DNA of 64,000 nt, taken from Planctellipticum variicoloris. GTDB taxonomy: Bacteria > Planctomycetota > Planctomycetia > Planctomycetales > Planctomycetaceae. The first letter of the stretch is position 1. Each line of letters opens with the position of its first letter. Shown piece by piece: positions 55,294-64,000 of the stretch. Both the position numbers and the translations under genes were made by a program. The DNA lies in contig NZ_CP130886.1 in assembly GCF_030622045.1 (NCBI RefSeq), forward strand, positions 3,175,557 through 3,239,556, in the 5' to 3' direction. Under the pieces are notes generated by a model. The model was not told where the DNA came from and did no database searches. It saw only the letters and a program-made list of their open reading frames with translations.

Positions 55294-57126
55294 TCAACTC
55301 GCTCCACCAGCCGCTGCACTTTCCCCTTCCGACTTCTTCACTTCATCCACTACGCTGATCACCAGATCCCCGGGCCTCGGATCGACCTTGCCGTCCGCCG
55401 TGCAGACCTGCACCGTCCCGTCGGGCTTCACGACAAACAGGGGCAGGGCGGCGGCGCCGTGCTCGGACTGGAATTGGGCGTAGTCGAACTCCTTCGTCAG
55501 CCGCGTTTTGCGGATCCGGGCGGCCCCCGAGAGCAACTCCTCCATCCGGTCGAACGTGCAGTCCGGTCCGAACAGCAGCCGTCCGCGATGCTCCAGCGGA
55601 ACGCCGGTCTGCACGCCCGCTTTCGTCGGCGGAAACGGCAACTGGTACACCTCCTGCCGACCGAAAGCCTCGACGAAGTTGAGACATGCCAGCGAGTTGG
55701 CTTCGTTGTTCGCGGTCACGGCGAGCATCCGTCCCAGCTCCGTATAGTCGAGCTCCTCCCGCGTCGCGTGCGACAGCGCGCTGCCGTAGTGGCAGGGGAG
55801 CCCGGCCATCCGGCAGCGGGAAATCTTCGCCCAGTCGGTGTCGATCAGAAACACCGGGCAGCCTTCCTCCTTCAAGATGCGGGCCAGCGCCTGCACCCAG
55901 GGATACGCCCCCACAAACAGAATCCCCTGCGGATTCGACTGCGTCAGCCCCAGCCGCCGGGCCAGCGGCGCCGCACTCACGCCGTAAACCAGCACCGTCA
56001 CAAACACCACGAGAAACGTGACCGGCACAAGCGCGTCCGCCTCCGGATAACCGACGCTCGTCAGACTCAGGGCAAACACCGAGGAAATCGACGCCGCGAC
56101 GATGCCGCGGGGCGCCATACAGCACAGAAAGACCCGTTCGGGCCAGGAAAGGCTGGAACGCCACGCGGCGATCAGCACGGACGCCGGCCGGGCGATCAAC
56201 ACCAGCACCGCCACAAAGGCCAGGCTCTGCCACCCGAGCCCCGCCAGATCCTCCAGCCGCAACCGCGCGGACAGAATGATGAACAAACTCGAAATCAGCA
56301 ACACCGTCAGGTTCTCCTTGAACTCGACGACGTGCTTGATCGAAACCCATTTCTGATTGGCCAGCACGATCCCCATCACGGTGACCGCGAGCAATCCGGA
56401 CTCCGCCTGAACCGCGTTGGCCGCCGAGAAGGCCACGAACATCAGCATCAGCGAAATCGGATTGTTCAGCGTGTCGGGGGCCCAGAACCGCGACAGCACC
56501 AGAATCAGGATTCCCGCGGCCAGACCGCCGGAGAGAACGCCGATCCCGAGCGTCTTGCCCAGCACGAGAGCGGCCTCCGCGAAGCCCCCTTGTCCGGGTC
56601 CCGCCTGAATGACCGTAAACACCAGCAGAGCCAGCGTCGCTCCCAGGGGATCGATGATGATCCCTTCCCACTTGAGCAGCGCCCCGACTTTGCCCCGCAG
56701 GCGCAGATGGCGCAGAATCGGCCCGATCACGGTCGGCCCCGTCACCACGAGGATCGCTCCCAGCAGCGTCGCCACAGGCCAGGGGAGTCCCAGAATCCAG
56801 TGAGCGGACAACGTCCCCACGACCCAGGAGACCCCCGCTCCCACGGTCGTCAGCAGCACGAAGACACCGCCGATCGACCGGAGTTCCCGCGCTTTGAGGT
56901 TGAGCCCCCCCTCGTACAGGATCACCGCCACCGACAGCGAGACCAGCGGCAGCAGCAGTCCGCCAAACAGCTCGTCCGGATGCAGCCAGCCCGTGACGGG
57001 ACCCGCCAGGATGCCGGCTGTCAGCAGCAGCAGTATCGACGGAAGCCGGACCCACCACGAAGTCCACTGCGCCACGATGCCGAGCACGAAGATTCCAGCA
57101 AGCTGGAACAGGACGGCGTGGGACAA
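55294..57126 (-). CDS. CPA1-type monovalent cation/proton antiporter with TrkA domains
   Basis: The 610-residue protein has about 12 transmembrane helices of the NhaP/Kef type (LPSILLLLTAGILAGPVTG, then the antiporter core ILVVTGPTVIGPILRH and WEGIIIDPLGATLALLVF). From about residue 400 there is a cytosolic RCK/TrkA-N nucleotide-binding domain (GILFVGAYPWVQALARIL, FLIDTDWAKISRCR) and a TrkA-C-like end (LFVVKPDGTVQVCTADG). It exchanges Na+ or K+ for protons and is probably gated by nucleotides. The start is TTG at 57126 with GGAGG about 8 bp upstream; no in-frame ATG exists before the first helix. Confidence 0.9.
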   Translation of the reverse strand: MSHAVLFQLAGIFVLGIVAQWTSWWVRLPSILLLLTAGILAGPVTGWLHPDELFGGLLLPLVSLSVAVILYEGGLNLKARELRSIGGVFVLLTTVGAGVSWVVGTLSAHWILGLPWPVATLLGAILVVTGPTVIGPILRHLRLRGKVGALLKWEGIIIDPLGATLALLVFTVIQAGPGQGGFAEAALVLGKTLGIGVLSGGLAAGILILVLSRFWAPDTLNNPISLMLMFVAFSAANAVQAESGLLAVTVMGIVLANQKWVSIKHVVEFKENLTVLLISSLFIILSARLRLEDLAGLGWQSLAFVAVLVLIARPASVLIAAWRSSLSWPERVFLCCMAPRGIVAASISSVFALSLTSVGYPEADALVPVTFLVVFVTVLVYGVSAAPLARRLGLTQSNPQGILFVGAYPWVQALARILKEEGCPVFLIDTDWAKISRCRMAGLPCHYGSALSHATREELDYTELGRMLAVTANNEANSLACLNFVEAFGRQEVYQLPFPPTKAGVQTGVPLEHRGRLLFGPDCTFDRMEELLSGAARIRKTRLTKEFDYAQFQSEHGAAALPLFVVKPDGTVQVCTADGKVDPRPGDLVISVVDEVKKSEGESAAAGGAS

Positions 57127-57489
57127 GCGAGGAACCTCCGTGGAAGCGTCGAGGAGCTCAAATGGAACTCGGCGGACAGGGAGTGATCCTAGTCGGCGCC
57201 GGAACGAATGTCATCCGCGCGCGGCCGCACGTCTCATGTCCGAGCTCCGCGCGGCGCGCGAAGTCACGACTGAAGTCCACCAGAGACTTCGTCGCCAGGA
57301 ATGCTTCCAGGCGACCGGAGTGTCGCACGGCCGCTTCACTGGCTGCGCCCGGTCATGATGGAGAGCCCGGCTTCGTTTTCGCGATCCACTTCGACGGCGG
57401 ACCTCAGCCCCGCCATCATTCCATGAGGACCGTTGATCCGGTTCGAAGGCCAGTTGCTGTGGGCCACGAGTTCTCAAGCGCCGCAGTCG
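57127..57489. other. Intergenic region upstream of the antiporter gene
   Basis: About 360 bp between the end of the small membrane-protein gene and the antiporter start. Open frames on both strands here look non-coding (Arg/Ser/Ala-rich shadows). The part near 57127-57160 holds the antiporter ribosome binding site and presumably its promoter. I see no repeat or RNA. Confidence 0.5.
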
Positions 57490-57825
57490 TCAGAACAGCA
57501 CCGTGCTGCGCAGGACCTTCCAGCCTCCGTCGACGTTCCGGATCTGAAACATCCCGCCTCCAAGTTCGCCATCCCCACCGGCATGCACCTGCACCGTCCC
57601 GTCGTGGCCGTGCGTCATCCAGCGAACCGGGCGGGATGTCTCGCGCCGGATGATTTCGGCGATCTCCGCATGCTCCGCCGGCGTCAACTCACGCGGCGGC
57701 ATTGAGGGCAACTGACGTCCGCGCAGCAGGATTCCCGCCAGGACGATTCCCGCAATCAGCACTGCAGTCACCAGTCGCCTCCCCGGACCACACAATCGAG
57801 TCGAGGTGTTCTGCCCCGCGTTCAT
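57490..57825 (-). CDS. Small single-pass membrane protein
   Basis: The 111-residue protein has one transmembrane helix (LVTAVLIAGIVLAGILL, about 18-35) followed by a soluble domain of about 75 residues (LTPAEHAEIAEIIRRET, WMTHGHDGTVQVHAGG, GGGMFQIRNVDGGWKV). The repeated GxVQVH / MFQIRNVDGGW strands suggest a small beta-rich fold, but I recognise no family. ATG at 57825 (MNAGQNTSTRL) is chosen because the longer frame to 58050 reads as low-complexity Ser/Arg text. Its nearest neighbour on the same strand is the antiporter gene downstream. Confidence 0.6.
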   Translation of the reverse strand: MNAGQNTSTRLCGPGRRLVTAVLIAGIVLAGILLRGRQLPSMPPRELTPAEHAEIAEIIRRETSRPVRWMTHGHDGTVQVHAGGDGELGGGMFQIRNVDGGWKVLRSTVLF

Positions 57826-58764
57826 CCGGCCCGCGCAATGACTGTTGGAAGAACTCGACCGTGAGACACGCCCGTCGGTCCGCCGCGGCAGCGGGGCAGG
57901 CGGGCACGACAATTCGACGATTCCATCCCCGCCGCCGTTCCCGGAGTCGTCGAGAAGCGGCTCAATTCGAACGACGGGCGCCTCTCCACGACGGCGGCGT
58001 TTCCAGTCCGTTCTGTTCGAATCGCTGCGGAATGTCGTCCGATTCGCCACCCGGAATTCGCGCGACGCTGCTCATCGAATTCATTCCGGAAGCCTTCGTC
58101 ATCAGTACTTCGCGCAAAATCCTTCAGACTTCTCAGACAACTTGGTTGAAAGCGATGGTACTTCTCCGTATTGTAAATTGACGCTCATCAAAAATTCACA
58201 CAATTTTCATTTGTCGGCGCGGCATTCGTCCTTGCCGTTTCAGTCGTTGCTTCAACGTGACCAGCTCTGACCTTTCAGGAGGTCGATTTGGCTGTTTGAA
58301 CTTTCAGCCCGATGGAATCACCGTCGCAGACTGGCGAACGGCGGCTCGGTCCGTACACCCCGCCTGCTTCGGCCTTGGAGACTTTGCGCTCCTCCTCCGA
58401 TCTCAGCAGAGAACTTCCGTGGCCGAGTGTTTCCGGCGATTCAGCCTTTAGCACTGACGCGTCGCTTGAGGGTCGGCCCTCGGCCCCCAGAGACACCTCG
58501 ACTTCCGCACACAATGAGACTGCATCAGCATCACAGTGGCATTCGCATTCCGAAAAAAATGGCATCGGAGTTGCTGATTCCCCAGAACATTCGCCGAAGC
58601 CGCGGGTTCTAAAGCAGGCCGGTCGAGTCGGGCATTTCGACGCTCGTTCTCGTTTCGCAGTTCCAACGTCGACTGATGCAATTCCGAGGGCGGGCGAACG
58701 TCAGTGCGGCGAACTCGTCAATCGTTTCACTTGCTGGAAACATTCTCGAAAGGGTCGACTCTCG
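57826..58764. other. Long intergenic region upstream of the DUF1559 cluster
   Basis: About 940 bp with no credible gene. A frame open from 58312 into the lipoprotein gene has Ser/Arg/Thr-rich, non-protein-like text. The A/T-rich island at 58165-58225 is the best promoter candidate for the downstream cluster, with TTGACG at 58178-58183 and CAATTT 17 nt later, a weak match. An AGGAGGT at 58275 precedes only a four-codon TTG frame. The long leader could hold regulation that I cannot read. Confidence 0.5.
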
Positions 58765-59223
58765 ATGCTGCCGATTCGTACCCGGTGCCCCCGGCTGACT
58801 TCGCAGTACCTCTTGCTTGGCGCTGCACTTTTGGTGTCCGGTTGTGGGCAGGGTGACCGACCGCCGATCGGAACCGTCTCGGGCACCGTCACGATGGACG
58901 GCGAGCCGTTCAGCGGAGTCATCGTCTCCTTCATGCCCGAAAGCGGCCGGCCCGCCACTGGCATCTCCGACGACAGCGGCCGGTACTCGCTGGAGTACGT
59001 GCAGGGTGTCAAAGGCTGCAAAGTCGGCCCCAGCAAAGTGGTCTTCTTTGCCCCGACCGGCGGCACCATGAGCCACGCCATCCCCCCCAAATATCAGGCC
59101 GAGTCCGAACTGTCCGCCGACGTCAAAAGCGGCAGCAACACATTCGACTTCGACCTGAAGTCATCGCCGGACGGCGGTCCCGCCAAGTCGGGCGCCAAGG
59201 CCGCCCCGGTGATGGCGGATTGA
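58765..59223 (+). CDS. Small lipoprotein with carboxypeptidase-regulatory-like domain
   Basis: The 152-residue precursor has a lipobox VSGC (C27) and then a compact Ig-like sandwich: [52 protein letters not shown] and the [10 protein letters not shown] end. Planctomycete genomes pair such transthyretin-like lipoproteins with DUF1559 proteins very often, as here, where the DUF1559 gene starts 95 bp downstream. It is probably in the outer membrane or periplasm; its job is unknown. ATG at 58765 is chosen as the start of the lipoprotein signal. Confidence 0.85.
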   Translation: MLPIRTRCPRLTSQYLLLGAALLVSGCGQGDRPPIGTVSGTVTMDGEPFSGVIVSFMPESGRPATGISDDSGRYSLEYVQGVKGCKVGPSKVVFFAPTGGTMSHAIPPKYQAESELSADVKSGSNTFDFDLKSSPDGGPAKSGAKAAPVMAD

Positions 59224-59317
59224 AGTCCTCGGCCGTCCCGCCGGTCCGGATTCTTTGCCGCAGTTCTTTCAATTCTTCTGGTTCAATGGTCCCTTTCTGT
59301 TCTCAGGGAGATGTTTG

Positions 59318-60379
59318 ATGAGTTCGAGACAAGGTGTTCGACGCGGCTTCACGCTGATTGAGCTGCTGGTTGTCATTGCGATCATCGCAATTCTGATCGC
59401 GCTGCTGCTCCCCGCCGTTCAACAGGCGCGCGAAGCGGCCCGACGCACACAGTGCAAGAACAATCTGAAACAGATGGGACTGGCCCTGCACAATTACCAC
59501 GATGTGTTCGGCGTCCTTCCCCCCGGATGGGTCAGCCAGTATTACCAGGTGTTTACCGGCGAACCCACCATCTGGAGCTGGGGCTCCATGGTTCTGCCCT
59601 ACATCGACCAGGCCCCGCTCTACAATCTGGTCCAGCCGGGCACGTCGCGCATCGATCAGAATCTGGCTGCGGGCGGCGCCCGCGCCCAGGCGCTGACCAC
59701 TCCCCTGACGGCCTTCCGCTGCGCCAGTGACACCGGCCCGGGGCTGAATAACTTCTCCGGCGCCATGGCGACGGCGGCGGCTTCCGCCACAGACCTTGAC
59801 ACATATAATCGCAACGCCACCAATGGAACGGCGAACGTCGCGATTGCCACTTCCAACTACGTCATGGTGGCCGATGCGGGGGACAGCATTACGCCGTCCG
59901 TCAGAGAATCCGATTACGGTCCGCCGCTCGGCGTGGCCTGGAACGATTCCAAGGTCGGCCTCAAAGACATCACCGACGGCACCAGCAACACACTGTTGAT
60001 CGGCGAACGCGCATTCAGCATCAAGAATCTGCCGATCGGCGCCGGCAATGCCCTCGGTTTCAGCCCCGCCACATCGGTTGGCAGCTATGCCAATCAGCAG
60101 TGCCGTTCGTGCCTGGCCGCTGTCGGCATTTCCTACTGGGGACTCAATCAGACCGTGACCAATGCCGGCCACCAATCGCGCGGCTTCTCCAGTAACCACA
60201 CCGGAGGCGTCCATTTCGTTCTCGGCGACGGATCGGTCCGGTTCATCAGCGAGAACATCGACTTCAAGCCGAACAGCATCGGCGGAGCGGCCCCCTCCCA
60301 CGCCGGCCCGCTCTACGTCAACAGCGTGTTCGAGTACCTGATTGGCCGCAACGACGGCAACGTGATCGGCGAATTCTAA
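59318..60379 (+). CDS. DUF1559 domain protein with type IV pilin-like N-terminus
   Basis: The 353-residue protein begins with a prepilin signal ([19 protein letters not shown], cleavage after Gly, then N-methylated Phe) and the DUF1559 hallmark [31 protein letters not shown] (part of it quoted). The body holds the usual PTFRCASD-type segment, [11 protein letters not shown], and the H[21 protein letters not shown] C-terminal motif. These pilin-like proteins occur in dozens of copies in planctomycetes and are thought to be surface or pseudopilin components processed by a prepilin peptidase. ATG at 59318 has GGGAG 8 bp upstream. Confidence 0.95.
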   Translation: MSSRQGVRRGFTLIELLVVIAIIAILIALLLPAVQQAREAARRTQCKNNLKQMGLALHNYHDVFGVLPPGWVSQYYQVFTGEPTIWSWGSMVLPYIDQAPLYNLVQPGTSRIDQNLAAGGARAQALTTPLTAFRCASDTGPGLNNFSGAMATAAASATDLDTYNRNATNGTANVAIATSNYVMVADAGDSITPSVRESDYGPPLGVAWNDSKVGLKDITDGTSNTLLIGERAFSIKNLPIGAGNALGFSPATSVGSYANQQCRSCLAAVGISYWGLNQTVTNAGHQSRGFSSNHTGGVHFVLGDGSVRFISENIDFKPNSIGGAAPSHAGPLYVNSVFEYLIGRNDGNVIGEF

Positions 60380-60515
60380 GCCGGGACGGATGGAGAACTC
60401 CTCAATGCGATCGAGCGTCTCGTGGTCCGCAGGCGGATCGCGGGACGCTCTTTTCGTTCGCAGCTCGCCAATCTCTGTCTCTTTGATATCGCCCCTCGCA
60501 AGGACCGGAATCGAG

Positions 60516-61745
60516 ATGGAAGCGTGCTCTCCATTCCTTCGAAGCGTCATCTGCAGCATTGCAATCCTGTCCCTGGCCTCCGTGGCCGCCGGCGGCGAGA
60601 TTCGCGGCCAATGGACCGATGGCGATCCCCGGCAGACTCTCCAGAGCATTCATCTGCTGGGAGCGGCAACGCGGCTGGGCAACGGCTCGGTCATCGCCGC
60701 AGGGGGGCTGAATCGCAAGTCCCTGAATTTCGCCGCCGTTGCGACTGCCGAGTTGTACGATCCCGCCGTCGGTCGCTGGATGCCCGCCGGCCCGCTCAAT
60801 TCGCCGCGCTGGTCGCTCGACGCCATTACGCTGAACAACGGCAAAGCCCTGTTCGCCGGCGGCGCCAGCGGCTTTCTGCCAAACGCCGCTCTCGACACCG
60901 CCGAGGTCTTTGATCCGGAGACCGGCAAATTCTCCTTGACCGCCAACACTCTCTCCGTGGCGCGTCAGAGCTATGGCATCTCGTCGCTAAGCGACGGCCG
61001 CATTCTGATCGCCGGCGGAAATCCGACCGGAAACAATCTGTCAGGGGCGGGTGCCACGGCCGTCGACATCTACGATCCGCAGACGAATCGTTTTCAGGCC
61101 GCGGCCCCGCTGCACGAGGGGCGGGCGCTGCACGCTCAATTGACGCTCCGCGACGGCCGCGCAGTGGTCATCGGCGGCGCACAAACCAGCGCCGAAATCT
61201 ACGACCCCGTGCAGGATACGTGGACCATCGCCGCAGGCCGTCTGCCGACGTCTCTCAAAGACACCAAAGCCTTCGAACTCTTCGACGGTCGAGTGTTCCT
61301 GCCGGGCGGCCAGAACGTGGTCGATGGAGTGACGTCCGACGCGACGTGGTTCTTCGACACAGCGACCGGAAAGTTTTCGCCGGGGCCGAGCCTTGCCGGA
61401 TTCAATTCCGCCCCTTCGGGCGTGCAGGTCGGCTGCAGCGACTACTCCGCCTTCGATCTGTTCCCCGCCGACCACAAGCTGCACGGGCGATACATCCTGA
61501 TTGCCGGCGGCGAACACGATCCCCCCACCGGGCCGGATGTCGAGCTGAATTCCGCGCTGATCTTTGACGCCGCGAAGAACGAATTCGTCAATGTCGGCCC
61601 CATGCCCTTTGTCCACGACGACCACACCGAATCGCTGCTCGGGATCAATTCGAAAGGCAACCCCGAAGTTCTGCTGTTCGGCGGAAACAGTTCCTCGGGC
61701 GTCAGCCGCTTCGAATTCTTCACGGACTCGATCGACGAACCGTAG
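60516..61745 (+). CDS. Secreted Kelch-repeat beta-propeller protein
   Basis: The 409-residue protein has a signal peptide (FLRSVICSIAILSLASVAAGG) and then about six Kelch-type blades with the pattern RLGNGSVIAAGG, TLNNGKALFAGG, SLSDGRILIAGG, TLRDGRAVVIGG, ELFDGRVFLPGG and NPEVLLFGG, each followed by AELYDP/AEVFDP/VDIYDP-type strands. Such propellers bind proteins or sugars; galactose-oxidase-type copper ligands are not evident. ATG at 60516 is preferred for the signal peptide over the open frame from 60390. It lies 136 bp after DUF1559 and 58 bp before the metallophosphoesterase gene, in the same direction. Confidence 0.82.
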   Translation: MEACSPFLRSVICSIAILSLASVAAGGEIRGQWTDGDPRQTLQSIHLLGAATRLGNGSVIAAGGLNRKSLNFAAVATAELYDPAVGRWMPAGPLNSPRWSLDAITLNNGKALFAGGASGFLPNAALDTAEVFDPETGKFSLTANTLSVARQSYGISSLSDGRILIAGGNPTGNNLSGAGATAVDIYDPQTNRFQAAAPLHEGRALHAQLTLRDGRAVVIGGAQTSAEIYDPVQDTWTIAAGRLPTSLKDTKAFELFDGRVFLPGGQNVVDGVTSDATWFFDTATGKFSPGPSLAGFNSAPSGVQVGCSDYSAFDLFPADHKLHGRYILIAGGEHDPPTGPDVELNSALIFDAAKNEFVNVGPMPFVHDDHTESLLGINSKGNPEVLLFGGNSSSGVSRFEFFTDSIDEP

Positions 61746-61803
61746 GACCGCGGTTCCATGTTCCGAGCCGCAGACTCCCCACTCTCAGTTCAGGACGTAT
61801 TCG

Positions 61804-63348
61804 ATGCCCCAATGGCGCGCATTTCTGCTGCTCGCAACCGCACTCCTCGGCTCCGCCTTCGTCCGCGCCGAAGAATTCCGCGTCCGGCCCTATCTGCAGA
61901 ATCCCGCCCGCGACGCCATCACCGTCCGATGGCTCTCCGAGGACAACCAGCCAGGCGTACTCACGGTGGACATGCCCGGCGGCCCCCGTACGTTCTCATC
62001 TCAGCCTGTGCAGGCCGCGGCGCTGGCGTACAATCCGTTCAAACCCGAACCGGGCGGCCCGCATCCCGCCGTCCCCTGGCTGCACCGCATCCGCGTCACC
62101 GAGCTTCAGCCCGGAACGGAGTACCGCTACGCAGTCCGTCAGGGAGACCAGACGTACGAGAGTCGCTTCGCCACCGCCCCCGGCCCCGATCAACCCGTCC
62201 GCTTCCTCGCCTGTTCGGACTCCGAAACCGAGCCCGAATCCTCCACCAGCCCCCCCGTCGACTGGCCCGCGCCGCCGGTTCACAATCGCCCCGAAGGACT
62301 GACGAAGTACGTCGTCGACCAGACCACGGGCTATCGTGAAAACCTCAACATCATGGCCGCCCGCAAACCCCAGTTCATTCTCATCACAGGCGACCTGGTC
62401 GAGACCGGCGGCGAACAGCGCGACTGGGACGAATTCTGGCGCCACAACGCCGGCGAATACGGCGCCATCGCCAGTCGGATTCCCGTGCTCCCCGCCCTCG
62501 GCAATCACGAGAACTACGCCGGCCCGGGCGGCGGCTACAGCGCGGAAGGGGCCAACTTCGGCGCCGCCAAGTTTCTGACGTACTTCGAAGTCCCGTCGAA
62601 CGACGCCGCCAATCCGCAACATCACGGCCGCTACTACCGGCTCGACCACGGCCCGATCACGCTGATCACCGTCGACTCCAGCGACGGTCTCCCCGAAAAC
62701 ACCGCCGCAGACACCAACCACAATCTCACCGGCAGCCATGCCCCCGACTTCAACCCCGGTTCCGAGCAGTACCGCTGGCTGGAAACTCAGCTCGCCGACG
62801 CCCAGCAGAAAAGTCGTTTCACCTTTGTGCAGTTCCACCACACCATGTTCGGCTCCGGCCCTCACAGCATCCCCTTCGGCAGCCCGAATTTCTCCGGCCA
62901 GTCGGGCATCGCCCTGCGGATCATGCTGCCCCTCTTCTTCCGCTATGGAGTCGACGCCGTCATCTCCGGCCACGACGAACTCCTGGAGCGATCCGAGGTC
63001 GCCGGAACGGAAACTCGGCCCGACGGCTCGACCCGGCCGCAGCTCATCCAGTTCTTCGACGTCGGCATCGCCGGCGACGGACTCCGCGGCCCCTCGACCG
63101 GTTTCGACAACCCCCACCGCAAATTCCTCGCCCACGACGTCCCCGAAGTCTGGGAAGGACGCCGGCTCGTCTCGGGCGGCAAGCACTACGGCCACCTGGA
63201 GGTCAACGTCGCCCCGGACGCCAGCGGACGCTGGGCCGCCGAATTCACCCCCGTCCACGCCTTTCCGCAGATGGACGCCGAGGGAAAAGTGGTCGGCTGG
63301 GAACGTCGGATGTACGATGATGTGGTGCGGATTTCCGCCGCGGACTGA
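61804..63348 (+). CDS. Secreted purple-acid-phosphatase-like metallophosphoesterase
   Basis: The 514-residue protein has a signal peptide (MPQWRAFLLLATALLGSAFVRA), an N-terminal fibronectin-like domain typical of purple acid phosphatases (FRVRPYLQNPARDAITVRWL; VTELQPGTEYRYAVRQGD), and a calcineurin-like catalytic domain. Metal motifs seen are LACSDSETE, ILITGDLVETGG, LPALGNHENY, FVQFHHTMFG and VISGHDEL. The first motif lacks the usual D-x-H/G and the last has GHDE in place of GHxH, so the metal site is unusual. It probably cleaves phosphate esters outside the cytoplasm. The gene converges on lepB, 27 bp apart. Confidence 0.88.
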   Translation: MPQWRAFLLLATALLGSAFVRAEEFRVRPYLQNPARDAITVRWLSEDNQPGVLTVDMPGGPRTFSSQPVQAAALAYNPFKPEPGGPHPAVPWLHRIRVTELQPGTEYRYAVRQGDQTYESRFATAPGPDQPVRFLACSDSETEPESSTSPPVDWPAPPVHNRPEGLTKYVVDQTTGYRENLNIMAARKPQFILITGDLVETGGEQRDWDEFWRHNAGEYGAIASRIPVLPALGNHENYAGPGGGYSAEGANFGAAKFLTYFEVPSNDAANPQHHGRYYRLDHGPITLITVDSSDGLPENTAADTNHNLTGSHAPDFNPGSEQYRWLETQLADAQQKSRFTFVQFHHTMFGSGPHSIPFGSPNFSGQSGIALRIMLPLFFRYGVDAVISGHDELLERSEVAGTETRPDGSTRPQLIQFFDVGIAGDGLRGPSTGFDNPHRKFLAHDVPEVWEGRRLVSGGKHYGHLEVNVAPDASGRWAAEFTPVHAFPQMDAEGKVVGWERRMYDDVVRISAAD

Positions 63349-63375
63349 TCCCTGCATCAGCCGGACCAACGCGGA

Positions 63376-63999
63376 TTACCGCACTGCCCCCAATCGCTCC
63401 CAGGACTTCGCCGGCCAGTAGCGGTACGTGGCGACGCCGACGACTTCTCCGTGCGACACCGCCCCGAACGTCCGGCTGTCATTCGAATTGCCGCGGTGAT
63501 CGCCAAGCACGTAGTAGGCTCCGGGGGGGACAGTGACCGGCGACACGTTCGCGAACTCTCCATCCCGATCGGGGCGGATGGCGTACTGCCGATCGGGCTG
63601 CCGCTCCAGCACGTCAATCCCACGATCCGCCTCAGGCGGCGCGATCAGAGTCTGCGTCAGCGCCTGCCCGTTGACAATAACGGTCCCGCGGCTCAGAGAC
63701 ACGGTGTCGCCAGGCAGGCCGACGATGCGCTTGATGAACCTCTGCCGCCGGTCGAGTGGATTACGGAAGACCACCAGGTCGCCGCGTTCCAGCGTCCGCG
63801 TGGCAATTCCCAGTCTGTTCGTCAGAATCCGGTCTCCCGCGACGATTGTCGGGGCCATCGAATCGCTGGGAATGACGAACGCCTCCACCACGTTCGACCG
63901 CAGAAACAGCGCCAGCGCAATCGCCAGCGGAACTGTCGGCAGGATGAGGATCGTATAGACCCACGGGTCGTTGTATTCCTGCAGGGCGTACTCCCGCAT
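63376..63999 (-). CDS. lepB: Signal peptidase I (start at window edge)
   Basis: LepB cleaves signal peptides from exported proteins at the membrane. The 207-residue frame has one N-terminal transmembrane helix (WVYTILILPTVPLAIALALF), the catalytic serine S47 in VIPSDSMAPTI, the catalytic lysine K90 in RRQRFIKRIVGLPGD, and the box E motif YVLGDHRGNSNDSR. The C-terminus WPAKSWERLG is complete. The ATG at 63999 is one base from the window end, so a longer N-terminus outside the window cannot be excluded. With so many exported proteins nearby, its substrates probably include several of them. Confidence 0.92.
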   Translation of the reverse strand: MREYALQEYNDPWVYTILILPTVPLAIALALFLRSNVVEAFVIPSDSMAPTIVAGDRILTNRLGIATRTLERGDLVVFRNPLDRRQRFIKRIVGLPGDTVSLSRGTVIVNGQALTQTLIAPPEADRGIDVLERQPDRQYAIRPDRDGEFANVSPVTVPPGAYYVLGDHRGNSNDSRTFGAVSHGEVVGVATYRYWPAKSWERLGAVR

Positions 64000-64000
64000 T

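Noticed and set aside
55459-57186. 575-codon plus-strand frame opposite the antiporter.
   Set aside because: His/Gln/Arg-rich text typical of antisense to hydrophobic helices.
58312-58764. In-frame N-terminal extension of the lipoprotein gene from 58312.
   Set aside because: The added 151 residues are Ser/Arg/Thr-rich, would bury the lipobox, and look like open non-coding DNA.

Overview
The window is GC-rich chromosomal DNA that almost certainly comes from a member of the Planctomycetota. The signs are a DUF1559 pilin-like protein with its usual lipoprotein neighbour, a PEP-CTERM protein, several Gly/Tyr-rich secreted proteins, a DUF4432 epimerase, long membrane-anchored TPR proteins, weak Shine-Dalgarno usage with many GTG/TTG starts, and dispersed palindromic repeats such as CCCAGGC-NNN-GCCTGGG. 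No rRNA, tRNA or CRISPR array was recognised. Gene orientation changes often, so most units are single genes or pairs.

Layout. 1-8 kb: tail of a CocE/NonD-type hydrolase, a YeiH-type transporter with a small membrane protein, a Tyr/Gly-rich secreted protein, DUF2237, a ThuA-domain protein, bioF and a DUF3050 protein, with two nested inverted-repeat elements between genes. 8-17 kb: a DEAD-box helicase, ftsH, a family 2 glycosyltransferase, a DUF4432 epimerase, a Gly/Tyr-rich secreted protein, a Dph6-like PP-loop ATPase and purD. 17-21 kb: three secreted esterase-like enzymes and an AIM24 protein. 21-27.5 kb: a sigma-70 family factor, rpsA with a strong terminator, three tandem copies of a 146-bp repeat, then hemA and a HemX/CcsA-like gene. 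27.5-38 kb: a PEP-CTERM protein, a 1740-residue TPR protein, a sigma-54 activator and a secreted HEAT protein carrying a degenerate receiver-like domain. 38-42.3 kb: nitroreductase, a small membrane protein, two paralogous mini-lipoproteins and a beta-propeller lipoprotein.

42.3-46.7 kb is a degraded, rearranged island. It holds a ClpA/ClpB-like ATPase gene cut off inside its second AAA+ module by a repeat element, and an N-terminally truncated Rhs gene split by an 86-bp insertion bounded by inverted repeats. The Rhs C-terminal tip is a SCP1.201/DddA-like deaminase toxin, followed 18 bp downstream by an Imm1-type immunity gene. This candidate DNA-cytidine-deaminase toxin-immunity pair is the most interesting system in the window.

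46.7-57.8 kb: a secretin-N-like protein, a DUF4139 protein, a sodium/solute symporter, a complete insertion sequence with inverted ends and a probable +1 frameshift, a frameshifted DUF7716-like gene, a membrane protein, a CPA1/TrkA antiporter and a small membrane protein. 58.7-64 kb: a four-gene planctomycete surface/secretion cluster (lipoprotein, DUF1559, Kelch protein, metallophosphoesterase) and, convergent to it, lepB at the window edge.
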